From positions 682,001-746,000 of the forward strand of contig JAMXDE010000013.1 in assembly GCA_026770025.1 (NCBI GenBank): a stretch of DNA of 64,000 nt, in the 5' to 3' direction. Source of the stretch: Craspedostauros australis. Its lineage: Eukaryota; Bacillariophyta; Bacillariophyceae; Mastogloiales; Achnanthaceae. The first letter of the stretch is position 1. Each line of letters begins with the position of its first letter. Made by a program: the position numbers and the translations under genes. Shown here piece by piece: positions 50,097 to 63,435 of the stretch. The notes under the pieces were generated by a model that saw only the letters and a list, made by a program, of their open reading frames with translations, ran no database searches and was not told the DNA's origin.

Positions 50097-50330
50097 AAAA
50101 AGAACGGAGCAGATGGCACCAGCCACAACGCGATGAATTGTCGCGACACTCATAATTTGTGTCGTGGATACGTGTTCCAACCAGTCAAACGCCAAAATTA
50201 AATGTCCTCAGGAGGACAGATAAGTTTTCTGTCTTCCTGAGGACAGTTACGATGCATGTCAAAAATAAATGTCCTCAGGAGGACAGATAGCACTAAATGT
50301 CCTCCTGAGGACCGAAACTTTCCTTACGGA
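50097..50330 (-). repeat. Right terminal inverted repeat
   Basis: Reverse complement of the left repeat, most similar in its inner half. It contains four motifs of the same type (50203-50218, 50230-50245, 50270-50285, 50298-50313), two of them with one altered arm base. Spacing differs from the left end, so the motif array has changed by gain or loss of units. Confidence 0.88.
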
Positions 50331-50442
50331 TATAGTGAGGTGTGCTTTTATACTCCAGTCCTCCACAGTGTGCTGTACTATGAATCATACCGTCCCCCAT
50401 GTACTACACGTGCTGTACGATCGATTACCTGAGCACGCCTCT

Positions 50443-53400
50443 TCACACGACACGGCCAACCTCCAAATCAAACTCCTCCGTGCCTGTGCTCTGCACCATG
50501 ATGTAATACGTCACCGTCGCTGCGGAGTTCCAAACCACACGGTGATGAGATCCGCACGAGTCCCTCTCATCAGACACCAAGTCGATGCATTGCAACACGT
50601 CGCAATCAAACGCATTCTCATCCACAAACAGTGGACCACCTTCCGCCAGTTGCCGAGACATGCGAGTATGGCCACTTCCACCACTCATTGAATCTTGGTG
50701 GAGCGGATCGTCACCGTACGAATGGGTATCACCCTCCAACAGCCTACCATTCGATGTGTAATGATCAAAGTCGATCTCACTCACAGACACACGAGTTCGT
50801 GCTCGACCGTTCGTATTGCAGGTGGTGGCATACATCTGACCACCTGTGCCTTCCACCTTGTACCACATTCCACTTGTCATCTGAAATTCGTCGTCCGACC
50901 CGCACTGTTTGTACTCAAGAGCACCTTGTGTTGTGTCGGTCGTGCTCCATGCAGATGCCTGCGCCGTCAACCTCACCACTTTCGCTCGACTGCACACATC
51001 GTTGCTGGGAGAGATGCGAAAGTCCACCACACCATAGTCCTCATTCACATCACGACCTGACACACGGATGAAGTACAGGACGTCCTCCTTCGCTGTCCAG
51101 CGGATGGATCTTCCTCTGCCCTGTGCGATCTTGTTGAAGTCACGATCCTCGCTCAAGAACACATCGCTGCAGTTCATCTCCATTCCACGTGGTGTAGTTG
51201 TATCGTCGTTGTCATAGTCATTGCCATCGTTGGTGGTTGCAGAAGTAGCCACACATGACAACGATGTGCATTCATCACCACGGTACATCGTCATCTGTGT
51301 GTTGAACTGTGTGTAGATGGAGCATGTGGATGCGATGAGGTCCATCCCGTTGCCAATGAAGGAGAACCACACATCACGTCCATCCGCTCCATCCATGTTG
51401 TCCATGTTGTCTACGTTGTCCATGATGGACGAGAGGGTGGAAGGACATGTTGGATAGTCCGTGATGGATCGATCACCGTTGATGCTAACGAAGCTACGGG
51501 TCGCGCTTCGTGTAGAGATGGTTCTGTACTGTCCATCGAAAGGGAGTGGACCGATGGCCGATCTGCATTTGTCGTTGACAGCGGCATCCTCCACAGTGAG
51601 GGTGAAGGTTGGATGAAGTGCGGTGTTGTCAACGACTGTGAGCTTGACGACGACGAAGTATTGTTGATCGAATGTGGTCTTCCATGTGGCGGACATATGA
51701 TCATTGCAGGGTGTGTGCACCAAGAACTCGGGTGATGGAGCTGTTGAAGTCACATCGATGAGCTGACGAAGGTCGTCGCATGATGTGGTGTTGTCGTTGC
51801 CATCATTGGCAAGGATGAAGATGGATGTGGAAGTGGCAGCGGCTGCCGATGTGGCTGGTAGCATGGATCCTGGATGGCATGTGGATGCAGTGAGGGATGT
51901 GCCAGTTCCCTTGACAGTGTACCAGAATAGATACTCGTCGTGGTCGTCAGAAGCAATGCTGGAGTCACCGACGATGATGGGAATGGTGGGATCCATCTGA
52001 TCGATGGTTTTGATGGTTGGATCGAGTATGGTGATGGTGGTGGTTCCATCAGTTGGTATGTGAGTTGCAGTGAGGCAGGTTTGGTTTGCCGAAGACTCAA
52101 CCTCTTCCAATGTGACCTTGAAGATGACCTCACACTCGAACCGATCATCTGCCGGTCGATCCACGGATCCATGCACTACTCGCACGGTATCAGCATGTTT
52201 ATTGCATCATGTGTATTGCATCATGCGAAATGCGTCATGCGAAATGACAGATTCGTTGTTCAGCGATTGCAATTGCAAGTGCGAGGAGTTGGGTTCATCG
52301 GAGCGTTGGGTGGTGTGCAGGAAGTGTGTGGCGAAGATGTACTGGTACCACACTCTCAACATGAAGGGACATCCAAGTCAGATGCTCAAGCCACGATGAT
52401 TGGCTTGGTGCAAACGAGAGGAACAAACGAGAGGGACAGACGTACAGCAAACATGCAACGATGATGACTACAAACAACATCCTTTGCAAGGGCACCATAC
52501 TCGACAGTACGTACCGATGATCTTGTACTCCACTCCCTCATGCGCGTACCATTCCACAACACTGCACGATTCAGCGTTGCGACCTGACGTGCCTGCAGGC
52601 GATGAGACATCATCGTTGGCATCGACACATTGGAGGTCGTCGCATGACCCCACAATAACACTGATCTTGGTGTCGAAGGCCGTCTCGGTGTTGCATGTCG
52701 AGGCACGCAGAAGTGTCCCGGTCCCGGTCGTGTTGAACCAATTTCCTCGGTACGTATAGGAAGGATTGCCTCTGATGTCGACGAGGACATTGTTGGCGCA
52801 AGATGCGATTGGATCCACTCCAGGACCGAACTTGAGCAGGGTATTTTCTGCGCTGGACCCAACTGGCAATCCAATTGCCGACGGGCACTCGTCTTCCGGC
52901 AGTGGTGATGGTGTCGGAGGTCCCTTGTCGGTTAGTGATGTGACCGAGAATACGAAGTCTCCGACGCTATTGCCGAGGCCGTGTACGAGGATATGGTACT
53001 TGGCCCCAGCTTCTGGAAACATCCCGAATTCTGCGGTATCACCTCCGACACACCCGACCTCGCCACAGCTGTCGCCTCTGAACACCGATACTTGCGGGAT
53101 GAACCCTTCCGTGATGGGAATAGTGCGCATGAAAAATCTAGTCACGAACACAACGTCGGATGCATCGAATTCCACTTGGAACCAAACTCCAGGCGCAGAA
53201 GAAATGGCGTTACCGCAATCCCCAATCTCCGGAGGCTGGATGGTTGCGCCTTTGGTGGTTGAGACCACGGGTGATTCCACGAGGACGCGGGTGGCATCCT
53301 CACATTGGAGATTGTTGGGCAGCTCCGAAAGTTCCATCACGAAATCACCACGAGAAGAGCGAAAGCCATGAACGTAGATGTAGTACGTCTCATCACCGTC

Positions 53401-55035
53401 TCCGTCACCGCCAGCAACACCACCACCTTGTGTATTGAAAGCGAACGATGCGCGGCTCTTGTCCACGCAACCGAGCCCGCCTTGGTCATTGCCCGCAACA
53501 CATTTCAATCGGTCACAGCGATCGCCAGTGAAGATCGAGATCTGGCTGTCGAAGTTCGTTCTCTGCACAAACGGTTGCCCAGGTTCGGCATCGGCAGCAG
53601 AAGCTCGTTCGCAGAGCGACGCCAGGAATCTGCGTTGGGTCGGAGTGTCTGCGGCCACATCTAGATTGCTGTTGCTGTCCGTGAAGGGTTGATTGCTCAT
53701 GCGATACCACACACCGGCTCCGTTTCTGGATATGCCATCGCATGTGTTGACCGCATCCGGTGTGGCACCCACTGTACTACCGAAGAGGGACTCGCCAATG
53801 TGAGTTTCGTTGATCTCCAGAGCACACTCGCAGAAGTTGTTGGATGTGCATGGCGCATCGGTGTCGATGAGTGGAGAGAAGGTGGGTGGCATGGTTGCCA
53901 TCGGAGTTGGTGGCACTGTTGGGCCCGGGTTGTTTCCACCGCCACCATCATCACTGCGATCTCCTGTCGGACTACCGGGTGACGATGAACTTGAGGAGTT
54001 TGAAGACTTGGAGTTGTTGCCTGAGACTCCCACGACGATGCCGACGATGGCACCGACCACGATGAGAAGGGCGATGCAGATCATGATCGATTTGGATCGT
54101 TTGTTGCTTGAGGAAGTATCTTTGTCTTTAACGTACTCCTCAGCAGCTGTGGCATGCACTGCAGCTTCGTCCATCTTCTTGCGGGCATCCTCCTCGGCTT
54201 GTTCTCGAATGCGTTGTCGTTCGGCATCGGTGACGTCAGTGCGATCGTCGTTGACGAGCATGGCTGAATCTGTTTCCACCAGCACCGCTGCTGGAAGAGA
54301 CTTCGAGGAGCCCGGATCTTCCAGTGCGCTCGCTGACACAGCGCCTCTCATGGACATCATGGGGCCATTGCGCGACGCTTGAAATGAATTCAGACGAGTT
54401 TCGTGTTGCATGTCTGCGCCATCACTCGCACTTCTGTCGTCCGCTTGCTTGCCACGGTTGTCTTCGAGCATCATCTTGCGGTATAACTCTGCGGGGGACA
54501 CTTGTCTGCTGTTGTCACCTTCGCTGCCCGCACCGCTCTTTGCAGATTGATGGTCAGTTCTGGTGCGTCTCGATGATGACAATTTGCTTGATTGGCCTCG
54601 TGGGCTGATGCCTGGCGAAGACGCTGCGGCATCTTCTGTTGGAGGCCTGTTGGTTGGGAGCTTACGCGTGGTGGCTTTCTTCTTTTTGGGAGTATTGGGG
54701 GAAGCGACGGAGAGATTCGTGCGTCGCGCCTTGGCTTCTGAAGGCTGATGCAGTGGCGCTGTGTCCATGGGTTGCGCGTCGCTATTGCGAAGTACTGCCT
54801 CGGTCGACGTGGAATCGGCCGTCGCAGATGAAGGGATGATGGAGATCGCACCGACCATGGGTTCCCCGTTGCCTGCCTTGTCCATGGCACCGGCCTTGTT
54901 GGCTCTGCGACGAGAACGCTTGTTCTTGCTGCTATTGTTGTTGTTCCCGCTGGGGGTCTTGCGGTCGCCGCGGCTTCGTGATTTCTTTTTTTCGCCATGG
55001 TGGTTGCCTCTTTTGGGCGGCTTCTCGTGTTCCAT
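50443..55035 (-). CDS. Type II membrane protein with repeated Cys-containing ectodomain modules
   Basis: Two exons (55035-52515 and 52178-50443) give 1418 residues. Residues 1-310 are cytosolic: Lys/Arg-rich, then Ser/Pro and Glu/Lys stretches. One membrane helix follows (SIMICIALLIVVGAIVGIVVGV), then a Pro/Ser stalk. The remaining 1000 residues are repeats of about 130-150 residues, each with a W-Y/F motif, a Cys pair, an F-D-x-x-I-S-V-x-x-G-x-x-C-x-x-L-x-C-V block and a strand-forming end, YYIxVHG...GDFxxxV. The splice at 52515/52178 rebuilds this last motif exactly (EYKII joined to VVHGS), which supports the model. Modules of this pattern resemble bacterial pre-peptidase C-terminal-type beta domains and are widespread in diatom surface proteins. 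Role is unknown: surface adhesion or wall contact are guesses. Confidence 0.82.
52179..52514 (-). other. Intron (336 nt) in the type II membrane protein gene
   Basis: On the minus strand the donor is G|GTACGT and the acceptor GTGCGAG|TA. The joined codon is GTA, and the product reads EYKII-V-VHGS, matching the YxIxVHG strand found in two other modules of the same protein. Confidence 0.8.
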
Positions 55036-55593
55036 GGTGATGGTCGAAGCGATCGCGTTCTCAAGTTGGATCCTTTTTCCTCAGTTCTCCGATCATTTGT
55101 GGGTTCGGTGCAATGGCAACGACGCACAGCGCGAGGAAAAGGCAGCAACAGCCTCAACGCAGGCGAAAAAAACGTGTCGAGATGCGATTTTGTTGTTCGC
55201 AGCGGCAATGTTGTGTGGAGTCGACAGCGCAGAAACATCATCCTTGCGCGCACGAGTATCGCGGCTTCACCATTGGGCTGTTTGAATCACTTTGTGTGAA
55301 ACAAATGTGTCATGACAAAAGAAAACGCATCACATGGGACACACATTTGAATTGCCACACGATTTCTTTCCAGTCGTGCACACTGTCCGATGTGGTCGAG
55401 TGGAACGATCGGCATTCCGAATTCCGTATCGATGGGGCACGCTACTCGGTCGAATCAAGACTACTACGTGTGCTGTCGTCCTCCACGCAGGCTGAAGCAC
55501 CCTGCTGCAATCTATTATTCCAATACATTGGATTGGATTGTATAATGCGCACATCGCCGATTGGTGTCGTATGTGTGTCATCACTCCCCCCAG
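55036..55593. other. Spacer between the membrane-protein gene and the right copia element
   Basis: 558 bases. It contains the upstream region of the membrane-protein gene and unremarkable sequence up to the LTR. Small frames on the plus strand have no motif. Confidence 0.55.
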
Positions 55594-56998
55594 TGTCGAG
55601 ATGTACATGTGAGTATATGTCGAGATGTACGTGTATATGTGCATCGTTCATCCGCTATTCTCTCATACGCACTTGGACGGTATAACTAGACTCGTGTCGA
55701 TAGTATGTTGTAATTCGTCAGAATTACAACGGAAATGGAACACACGAAAAGAGGCAAGATTTCTGGAGGAAATTTGCAAATAACGATTTCTGGGAGAATC
55801 AGAAGATCGTCCGTCCATGCATCAATGGTACCAAGAGAATCTCGAGGTACTTCCCAACTTGATAAAACGATAATGAAAACGAGGTGAACTTACTGAACGC
55901 CGAAGGGTGATCAATCCGTGGTAGTGCAGTAGGTTGGTGAGTTTGATTGCAAGAGTGTGTCTTAGTCTTTAGAGCTGTACGAATCCAAATGAGACTTTCA
56001 ATTGGATTGTGAGCATGTGATGTGCAGCATCCATTATAGTTGGATCTGCAACATCTCTATTAGTAGTAGTATAGTGGAGCGTTGAGTCTCCGTACGTGCA
56101 ATCATCGCGGTGTCGATGTTGCCATTTCCAAGAGGAGACATCAATTTCGTGACTGTCGGAGAGAGAGTTTGTTGTTCACTCTCTTCCGATCAATTTGGGG
56201 GAACAAGGTTCATCCAACGGTTTGACCCGATTGTCCGTTCAGGACAGGTCATGTCACGCCCATAAGTGGCGTGGGATGGCCCGATCGCCCAAACCCAAAT
56301 TCAGCGGACACGCGACATCGTCTTAAGTAGAGCACGATTCGAGGGTGGGACCCCATCCCACCGACATCGAGTCACGCTTCAATCCCGCTCAAACTCTGAG
56401 CAGTCGGTCATTTGACTAACTAGACTAAATCTTAACACGACTAATAGGAATACTAGTTTGAGCTAATACAACTAAACCTCAGATGACGATATCATCTGAC
56501 AGACTACTGCATCACCAATGGAACGTGACATCTGGAGAGCAGAAGGACGCCTACTGACGTCGACAGGATGTCAACATGTCACCACGTCGACATCTGTCTC
56601 CAAGTCAGAACAGGAGGTGAAGATCAGATGACCCATGAAGATCATGGATACTGAAGGTGAACTTCAAATGGTAAGTACTCATGGAGTAGGAACCAGTACT
56701 GAACGAACAGAGTGTCGAATGCAGAGTATGCATCGAACACGGAGTATCGTGTAGCACGAGCACACGATGTTGAGAGAGAGAGAGAGAATATAGAGAAGAG
56801 CGAGAGAGGATCTCGCGTACCGACTCATAGTCGGAGACTGAATCTACGAAACAGATTGAAGCGCCGAGAGCATCAGGCAAGAGAACGAACGGACACCGAG
56901 AGTATCGGAGTAGCCAAGTAATGAAATAGCAAACAGACGACTATCAACCAACACCATCTTCCACAATCGTAGGTTACCGTGAGCGGAACTTGCCAACA
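55594..56998 (+). repeat. 5' LTR of the right copia element (791 bp plus a nested insertion)
   Basis: It begins TGTCGAGATG and ends GCCAACA. Without the 609-bp insertion and its duplicated 5 bases it is 791 bp, exactly the length of the solo LTR at 62645-63435. Confidence 0.9.
55860..56468. mobile_element. 609-bp insertion in the LTR, flanked by CAACT duplication
   Basis: Comparison with the other two LTR copies shows an extra 609 bp here, flanked by CAACT at 55855-55859 and 56469-56473. It starts TGATAAAACG and ends GCTAATA, with no long inverted repeats and no open frame of note. The size, TG start and 5-bp duplication suit a solo LTR of another family, but the TA end is atypical. Confidence 0.75.
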
Positions 56999-57080
56999 CA
57001 TTTATAAACGATAGATCAGGGCGAGCCCGCGAATCGTATCGTGCGAGGAAGACGAACATCATTCAAGAGCAGCAGGCTGA

Positions 57081-60000
57081 ATGAGCGAGGAAGAGGAATT
57101 GAAAGACATCCCTCTGTCCAATCCGACTATCAAGAGAGAAGAAGGTGCGAGTGAGACTCCACCACGAGAAGAGAAGGAAGCAGCCGCGGCTACTGTCCTA
57201 TCAGGCGCAGACGCAAGCGCGATCGACGAGACCGAAGAAGAACGGTCTGCAAGACTACACCGTAAGGAGAAGAGGATTCTCAAGGCGGTCAAGCAAGAGG
57301 AGACTGGTGTGACGAAGAGCATTCGCACAGCCAAACAGGGTGGGAAAAGTGAGACACCACCAGGAGGAGAATTTGTGAGCAAATCAGTCCTCGCGAAACA
57401 ACAAGCGAAAATCGAAGAATCGGCAACACAGAAACCGACGGAAATCAAGGACGCGAGCGCACCAACAACGAAACAACGAATCAACATGGCGACATCAGCC
57501 AACATGAACAAGCGACGCATCAAGGCGCCAATGTTCAGCGGTGAACAGGAAGACTACAGCGCATGGGAGTCCCAAGCGAAGGCATACGCTCGTGCACAGA
57601 AGACGAGAGACGTGATGTTGGGCAAGACCAAGGTACCAACAGTGAGCGAGATCGCGGCAGCCGCCGATGAAGACAAGGAAGCGATGGAGGAGATCTACGA
57701 GCTGGGATGCGACTGCTTCAGCGATCTGATCCTCATGATGGATGCAGAGAAAGGAAAAGGCAAGCAGGCCATCCAATACATCAACCAATGCATCTCCGAC
57801 GACTACCCCGAAGGAGACGCACACGCAGCGTGGAACGTTCTCGCGGAGAAGTTCCGACCATCCGACGCGGTGACGAAGATCAAACTCAAGCGCCAATTCA
57901 ACAACGAAAAGATGAAGAAAGACTTGGACCCCGACATCTACATCACGCGACTCGAAGGTTTACGATCGCGTCTCCACGATGTCAAGTACGAGATCACGGA
58001 CGAGGAAATGATCATGCAGATCCTCAGCACGGTGAGCGTGGAATACAGAACCCACATCGTGAACTTCCATCACCAACTCACGTTCAATCCGGAACTGGTC
58101 ACTATCAACACAATCAGAGGAGTACTCCGCACAGCATACGCCACTCATCAAGGAGGTAAGGCGTACATCGACGACTTCCAAGACAGTAACATGAAAAGCA
58201 ACGACACCGGCTTCACGAGCACCGGTAACTTCAAGGGTACTTGTCACAACTGTGGCGTGTATGGCCATAGATCCACCGATTGCCCAGAACGCAAGAAATT
58301 GAACAACAAGAAAAACAACAACAACAAGATGAATGGAAAGCGTAACAACAACCGCAACAAGGGAAGCGGCTTCAACGGCAAGTGCAACTACTGCGGCATC
58401 TTCGGACACCGCGAGGCGGAGTGCCGAAAGAAGAAGTTCAACGAGAACAAGAAAGCCAACGAACAAGCCAACACGGCAACGGAAGGACACGACAAGAGCG
58501 GACACGAGATGGTACTCTCAGCAAAAGACATGCCGCTCTGCATGTTGGTGTCCGACGACTACATCGAAGACTCCTTCTTCGATAACTTCGAGTACGTCGG
58601 GAGTGACGACGAAGTGGTGGACGATGAGATCGTCCCGGAGTGGCTCAACGAGGAGCCAATCATCCACGAGGTGGATCCAAGACGCGAAGTGAGCTACGAA
58701 TGCTGCTTCAACGCGCACGACCTGATCGGTTCATACGGCGACGAAGCTGAGATGAACGACGAGGCCAATGATAGCGACATCGAAGAGGCCATGAGTGAAG
58801 AGGCCGACAACGAGATCAACGACAATGATAGAGGCCAAGACGAAACGAACGGCGGCGCAGCACCGCCTCCTCCAGCGGCGGGGAACAACAGATCGGGCAT
58901 CTTCGACGAAGATGACAGCGACGAAACGGAGAATCATCCGGACGACAGCTTCAATCCAAACGAACGTGTCGTCTATCCAAGAGACATCGACTTCCCACCG
59001 ATTGGGAATCCCAACGACTCAAACTACCTCCATCGTCATGATACCATTCCATACGGAACAGCAACAGCATTGATAATCCAGAAGCAACTCATCTTCGATG
59101 CTGTGATGGAAGCAGGAGTGAAGCTGTTCCCAGGAGTAGCACAAGGAGTGCTCAGACCAATATGGGTGAACATGATGGGATCCATCCTATCCGAGAACTT
59201 CAGATCAATCGAAGAGATTCTCGCCAACTCCGTCGTCATCAATCGCATACTTGAAGCGGCTGAGACAGAGACGATCCCAGAGACGGATCTTCATTACATC
59301 CTTGGAGGATGTATGCGCGTACTCTTACGCGAACGACCACGCGTCAACCCATATGATCCAGCCACAGGATCGCATTGGAACAGTACGATTCCATCGGACT
59401 ACGCGCAACTACCCGACGACATGGATGACGGAGATCATCATCATCCATACAACAAAGATGGAGTCCACGAAGACGACGACGACGGCAGCTTCGACGACGA
59501 GATAGCTGCGGCAGCTGTGGAGCAGCTCCACGAGCTGAGCACCAGATACAAGGACAAGGTCAACAAGGACACCTGGCTCGCCGACAGCGGAGCTTCGTGT
59601 CACATCGTCAACTTGGACGCCGCTCTCTTCAACGTGCGGCACATCAAGTCCTTTGTCCAAGTGGGAGACAGCACGAAGCTGGACTCTCCCAAGATGGGAT
59701 CCATTCGCTTGAAGGTCAAGCAGCAAGACAACACTGGCCACATCATCCGGCTCGATGATGTGAAGTACACACCCAAGATGGCAGTGAACCTTTTCTCCAC
59801 GAACAAGGCTCTGTACAACGGTTACCAGCTTGGTAACAACGGCATTCTGATGGACATCATCAACGGATCCGGAATGAAGATCGTGTTCGATCGAGTCTTC
59901 CCCACATCCAACGGATTCATCACGGGAGTGCAGATGCATCCCATCATGCCAACAGACAACGACAAGGCTTGCACAGCCATCGTCAAGAATCCATCCAAGG

Positions 60001-62644
60001 AGATCAGCGCGGTGAACCTGCACCGAATGCTCGGGCACGCGCCACTCGAAACCATGAAGCGGACGGCCGCCCAATACGGATGGAAGATCATCGGCGAGAT
60101 GCCGGTATGTCGCGACTGCGCGGTCGCGAACGCAAGAGTGAAGAATATTCCGAAGGCAACCATTCCGAGAGCAACTCGCCGTGGCGAACGACTCTTCATT
60201 GACATTAGTTACACTAAACACATAAGCTTTGGAGATAAACGCTACTGGACCCTGATCGTGGACGACTTCACGGATCACTGCTGGAGTTTATTTCTCAAGA
60301 ACAAAAGTGATCAACCAGGGTACATCAAACGGTTCGTTCAAACGATCAAGTCACAGACTGGTGACCAACAGATCATCTTCCGAGGTGACAACAGCGGAGA
60401 GAACAAGTCCACGCAGGATATTCTCATCGATGCAGGACTGAACGTGAAATTCGAATTCACGGCATCGAACACGCCGCAACAGAACGGCAGAGTAGAACGC
60501 AAGTTCGCGTACCTCTACACCAAGGTTCGCTCCATGCTCAACGGAGCACAGCTCGACGAAGAGTATAGGCATGGCCTGTGGGCAGCAGCTGCTAGCACTG
60601 CCACCGCCATCGCCAATATCACCATAGCGAAGAACCAGAAGGAGTCACCACATCGACAATTCTTTGGCAACGATCCACCATATGCGGATGCACTTCGCAC
60701 GTTTGGAGAAGTGGGTGTTGTGAAGACTACCTATGACGGGATCACCGCGAAGCTCAAGAACAGAGGAGAAGAGATGGTGTTCATCGGATATGCACACCAA
60801 CACGCATCAGGGGTCTACAACATGTACAGACCATCGACCAAGTCACTCATCTGTTCACGGGACATCAAGTGGCTCAACCAATCATACGGACAGTTCCGTG
60901 GCTGGGCACCAGCACCGAACATATCCAACGAAACAGGAACAACGGACGCAGACGGCTTCACAACCATCGGACGGAAGGGAGCAACGCCAAGGACGGCAAC
61001 GCGTCAAACATCGGAAGCAAAGAGAGTATCTTTCGCTGACAGCAACAGATACTACATCCTATCAGACAGCGATGATGAGGATAATGAGGACGACGGAGTA
61101 GTGACTCAACTAATCCAGAATGACGAGGAAGATCGGAGCGAATCCAATCATGAGGATGACGAAATCCTACCCTCCGGCGACGAAGCCAATGATGAGACAG
61201 GTGTCACCCCTCCGAATACACCAGCGAGGTCTACACATGACACACCATCCAGATCTCCACCAAACAAACCAAACAAGCGTGACATAGCTAGAAAGGAGAG
61301 GATCCGACGTCACGAAGCACGAGGCAGGAAGGGAGAAGCTAATCCCAAGTCAACTGCAGGGAAGAGTATTCCCAGAGCTCTGCGCGAGCTCGCAGACTTC
61401 AACGAACGAGGTCGAAAGGAAGAAGGCTATGAGAGCGAACCATCATCCGATGAGGCGAATGACGAACTCAGCGACGAGACGATCGATGATTCCAACAACG
61501 AAACTACAGATGACGAAGAAATTGCAGATGAAGGAGAGATCGAGGTCACTCATCATAGCACAACAGGACTGTACGGAATGAATGCAATCATTACCGAATC
61601 ACCAGCGATCGACATCGGATTGTCGATGCAGGACGAGAACAAAGAACCAGAGAAGCACATCGAACCAACGACATTCAATGGAGCCTTCAATCATCCAGAT
61701 CCCATCCATCAAAAGGGATATCGAGCAGCCATCAAGAAGGAGTTCGACTCCATGGATACACGCAAGGTGTACAGCAAAATCAAACGAGACGCCATCCCAC
61801 GCGGCCGCAGATGCTGCAAATGCAAATGGGTCTTCAAGCTGAAGCGTGACGGCACATATCGAGCGCGGCTCGTTGCATGTGGCTATTCACAAATCGCAGG
61901 AGTGGACTTCCAAGAGCATTACTCACCCGTCATCCACGACGTGACCTATCGGGTCATGATGGTGATCATGCTGATCAAGAAGATGGACTGCGCACTCGTC
62001 GATGTCGTAACGGCATTCCTACACGGAGACCTCGACGAGGAGATCTACATGAACTGTCCTAACGGGATGGATCATCAACCAGACGAAGCCCTGACCCTAC
62101 ACAAGCCAATCTACGGACTTGTGCAGAGCGCCAGGCAATGGTTCAAGATGTTGGTATCGACCCTCAAGAATATCAACTTTGAACAGAGCGCAGCAGACCC
62201 GTGCCTGTTCTACAGGAAGACGAACGAAGGAAGCATGATCGTGGCCATCTACGTGGACGATTGCTTCTGTTGCGGAGACTCCAAGGCACTGGAGACATTC
62301 CTGAAGGATATCCAAGGCAACAAGTTCAAGGTAACAATCGAGCGCGGACTCGGAGATTACCTCAGCTGCAACATCGAACTGAACCACGACAAGACTAGAG
62401 CGACACTGCGTCAACCACATCTCATCCGACACCTCATCGAAGAGTTCAGAACCAAGGTTGAGAAGATGCAACGCTATGGGACACCGGGAACCCCGGGTCA
62501 AATCATTGTACGACCATCCGAAGATAACGGATTGCAGAAGGTCGGACCGGAAGAACATGCCAAATACCGCCGAGGCGTTGGTATGCTACTCTTCCTCATC
62601 AAGCACTCGCGACCAGATATCGCAAACCCTGTGAGGGAACTCTC
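57081..62644 (+). CDS. Copia gag-pol, part before the nested LTR
   Basis: One long frame from MSEEEELKDIPL. Gag comes first, with two CCHC zinc knuckles (CHNCGVYGHRSTDC near residue 388 and CNYCGIFGHREAEC near 435). A long acidic linker follows, then protease (ADSGAS near residue 833), the integrase zinc region (LHRMLGHAPLE...CRDC, near 980-1015) and catalytic core, another acidic spacer, and reverse transcriptase with YVDDCFCC near residue 1724. Gag and pol share a frame, so no frameshift signal is needed. The unusually long acid linkers are a trait of this family copy. Confidence 0.93.
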
Positions 62645-63435
62645 TGTCGAGATGTACATGTGAGTATACGTCAAGATGTACGTGTATATGTGCATCGTTC
62701 ATCCGCTATTCTCTCATACGCACTTGGACGGTATAACTACACTCGTGTCAATAGTATACTGTGATTCGTCAGAATTACAGGGGAAATGGAACACACGAAA
62801 AGGGGCAAGATTTCTGGAGGAAATTTGCAAATAACGATTTCTGAGAGAATCAGAAGATCGTCCGTCCATGCATCAATGGTACCAAGAGAATCTCGAGGTA
62901 CTTCCCAACTAAACCTCAGATGACGATATCATCTGACAGACTACTGCATCACCAATGGAACGTGACATCTGGAGAGCAGAAGGGCGCCTACTGACGTCGA
63001 CAGGATGTCAACATGTCACCACGTCGACAGCTGTCTCCAAGTCAGAGCAGGAGGCGAAGATGCGATGACCCATGAAGATCATGGATACTGAAGGTGAACT
63101 TCAAATGGTAAGTACTCATGGAGTAGGAACCAGTACTGAACGAACGGAGTGTCGAATGCGGAGTACGCATCGAACACGGAGTATCGTGTAGCACGAGCAC
63201 ACGATTTTGAGAGAGAGAGAGAGAATACAGAGAGGAGCGAGAGAGGATCTCGCGTACCGACTCATAGTCGGAGACTGAATCTACGAAACAGATTGAAGCG
63301 CCGAGAGCATCAGGCAAGAGAACGAACGGACACCGAGAGTATTGGAGTAGCCAAGTAATGAAATAGCAAACAGACGACTATCAACCAACACCATCTTCCA
63401 CAATCGTAGGTTACCGTGAGCGGAACTTGCCAACA
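62645..63435 (+). mobile_element. Solo LTR (791 bp) nested in copia pol
   Basis: A complete LTR with TG...CA ends lies inside pol, flanked by ACTCTC at 62639-62644 and 63436-63441 (5-6 bp target duplication). No internal element sequence accompanies it, so it is a solo LTR left by LTR-LTR recombination after insertion. It is very close in sequence to the host element's own 5' LTR. Confidence 0.9.

Larger units (their letters stand above)
46999..50330. mobile_element. TA-flanked DNA element with 234-bp terminal inverted repeats and hairpin array
   Basis: The element is 3332 bp, bounded by TCCGTAAGGAAA at the left and its reverse complement at the right, with TA on each side (46997-46998 and 50331-50332). 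The inverted repeats extend about 234 bp inward. Both contain the same order of outer TGTCCT-N4-AGGACA motifs, an AATTTTGGCGTTTGACTGG block, the palindrome TGTCGCGACA and an inner CGTTCTTTT edge. A TA duplication fits the Tc1/mariner superfamily and relatives, but I find no DDE transposase inside. The interior holds minus-strand frames (a basic/coiled-coil protein and a longer interrupted frame). It may be non-autonomous, a relic, or carry an unrecognised transposase. It sits 113 bases beyond the 3' end of the membrane-protein gene and breaks no host gene. Confidence 0.85.

Noticed and set aside
59409-60278. 289-codon minus-strand frame
   Set aside because: Antisense shadow of the copia protease/integrase region.
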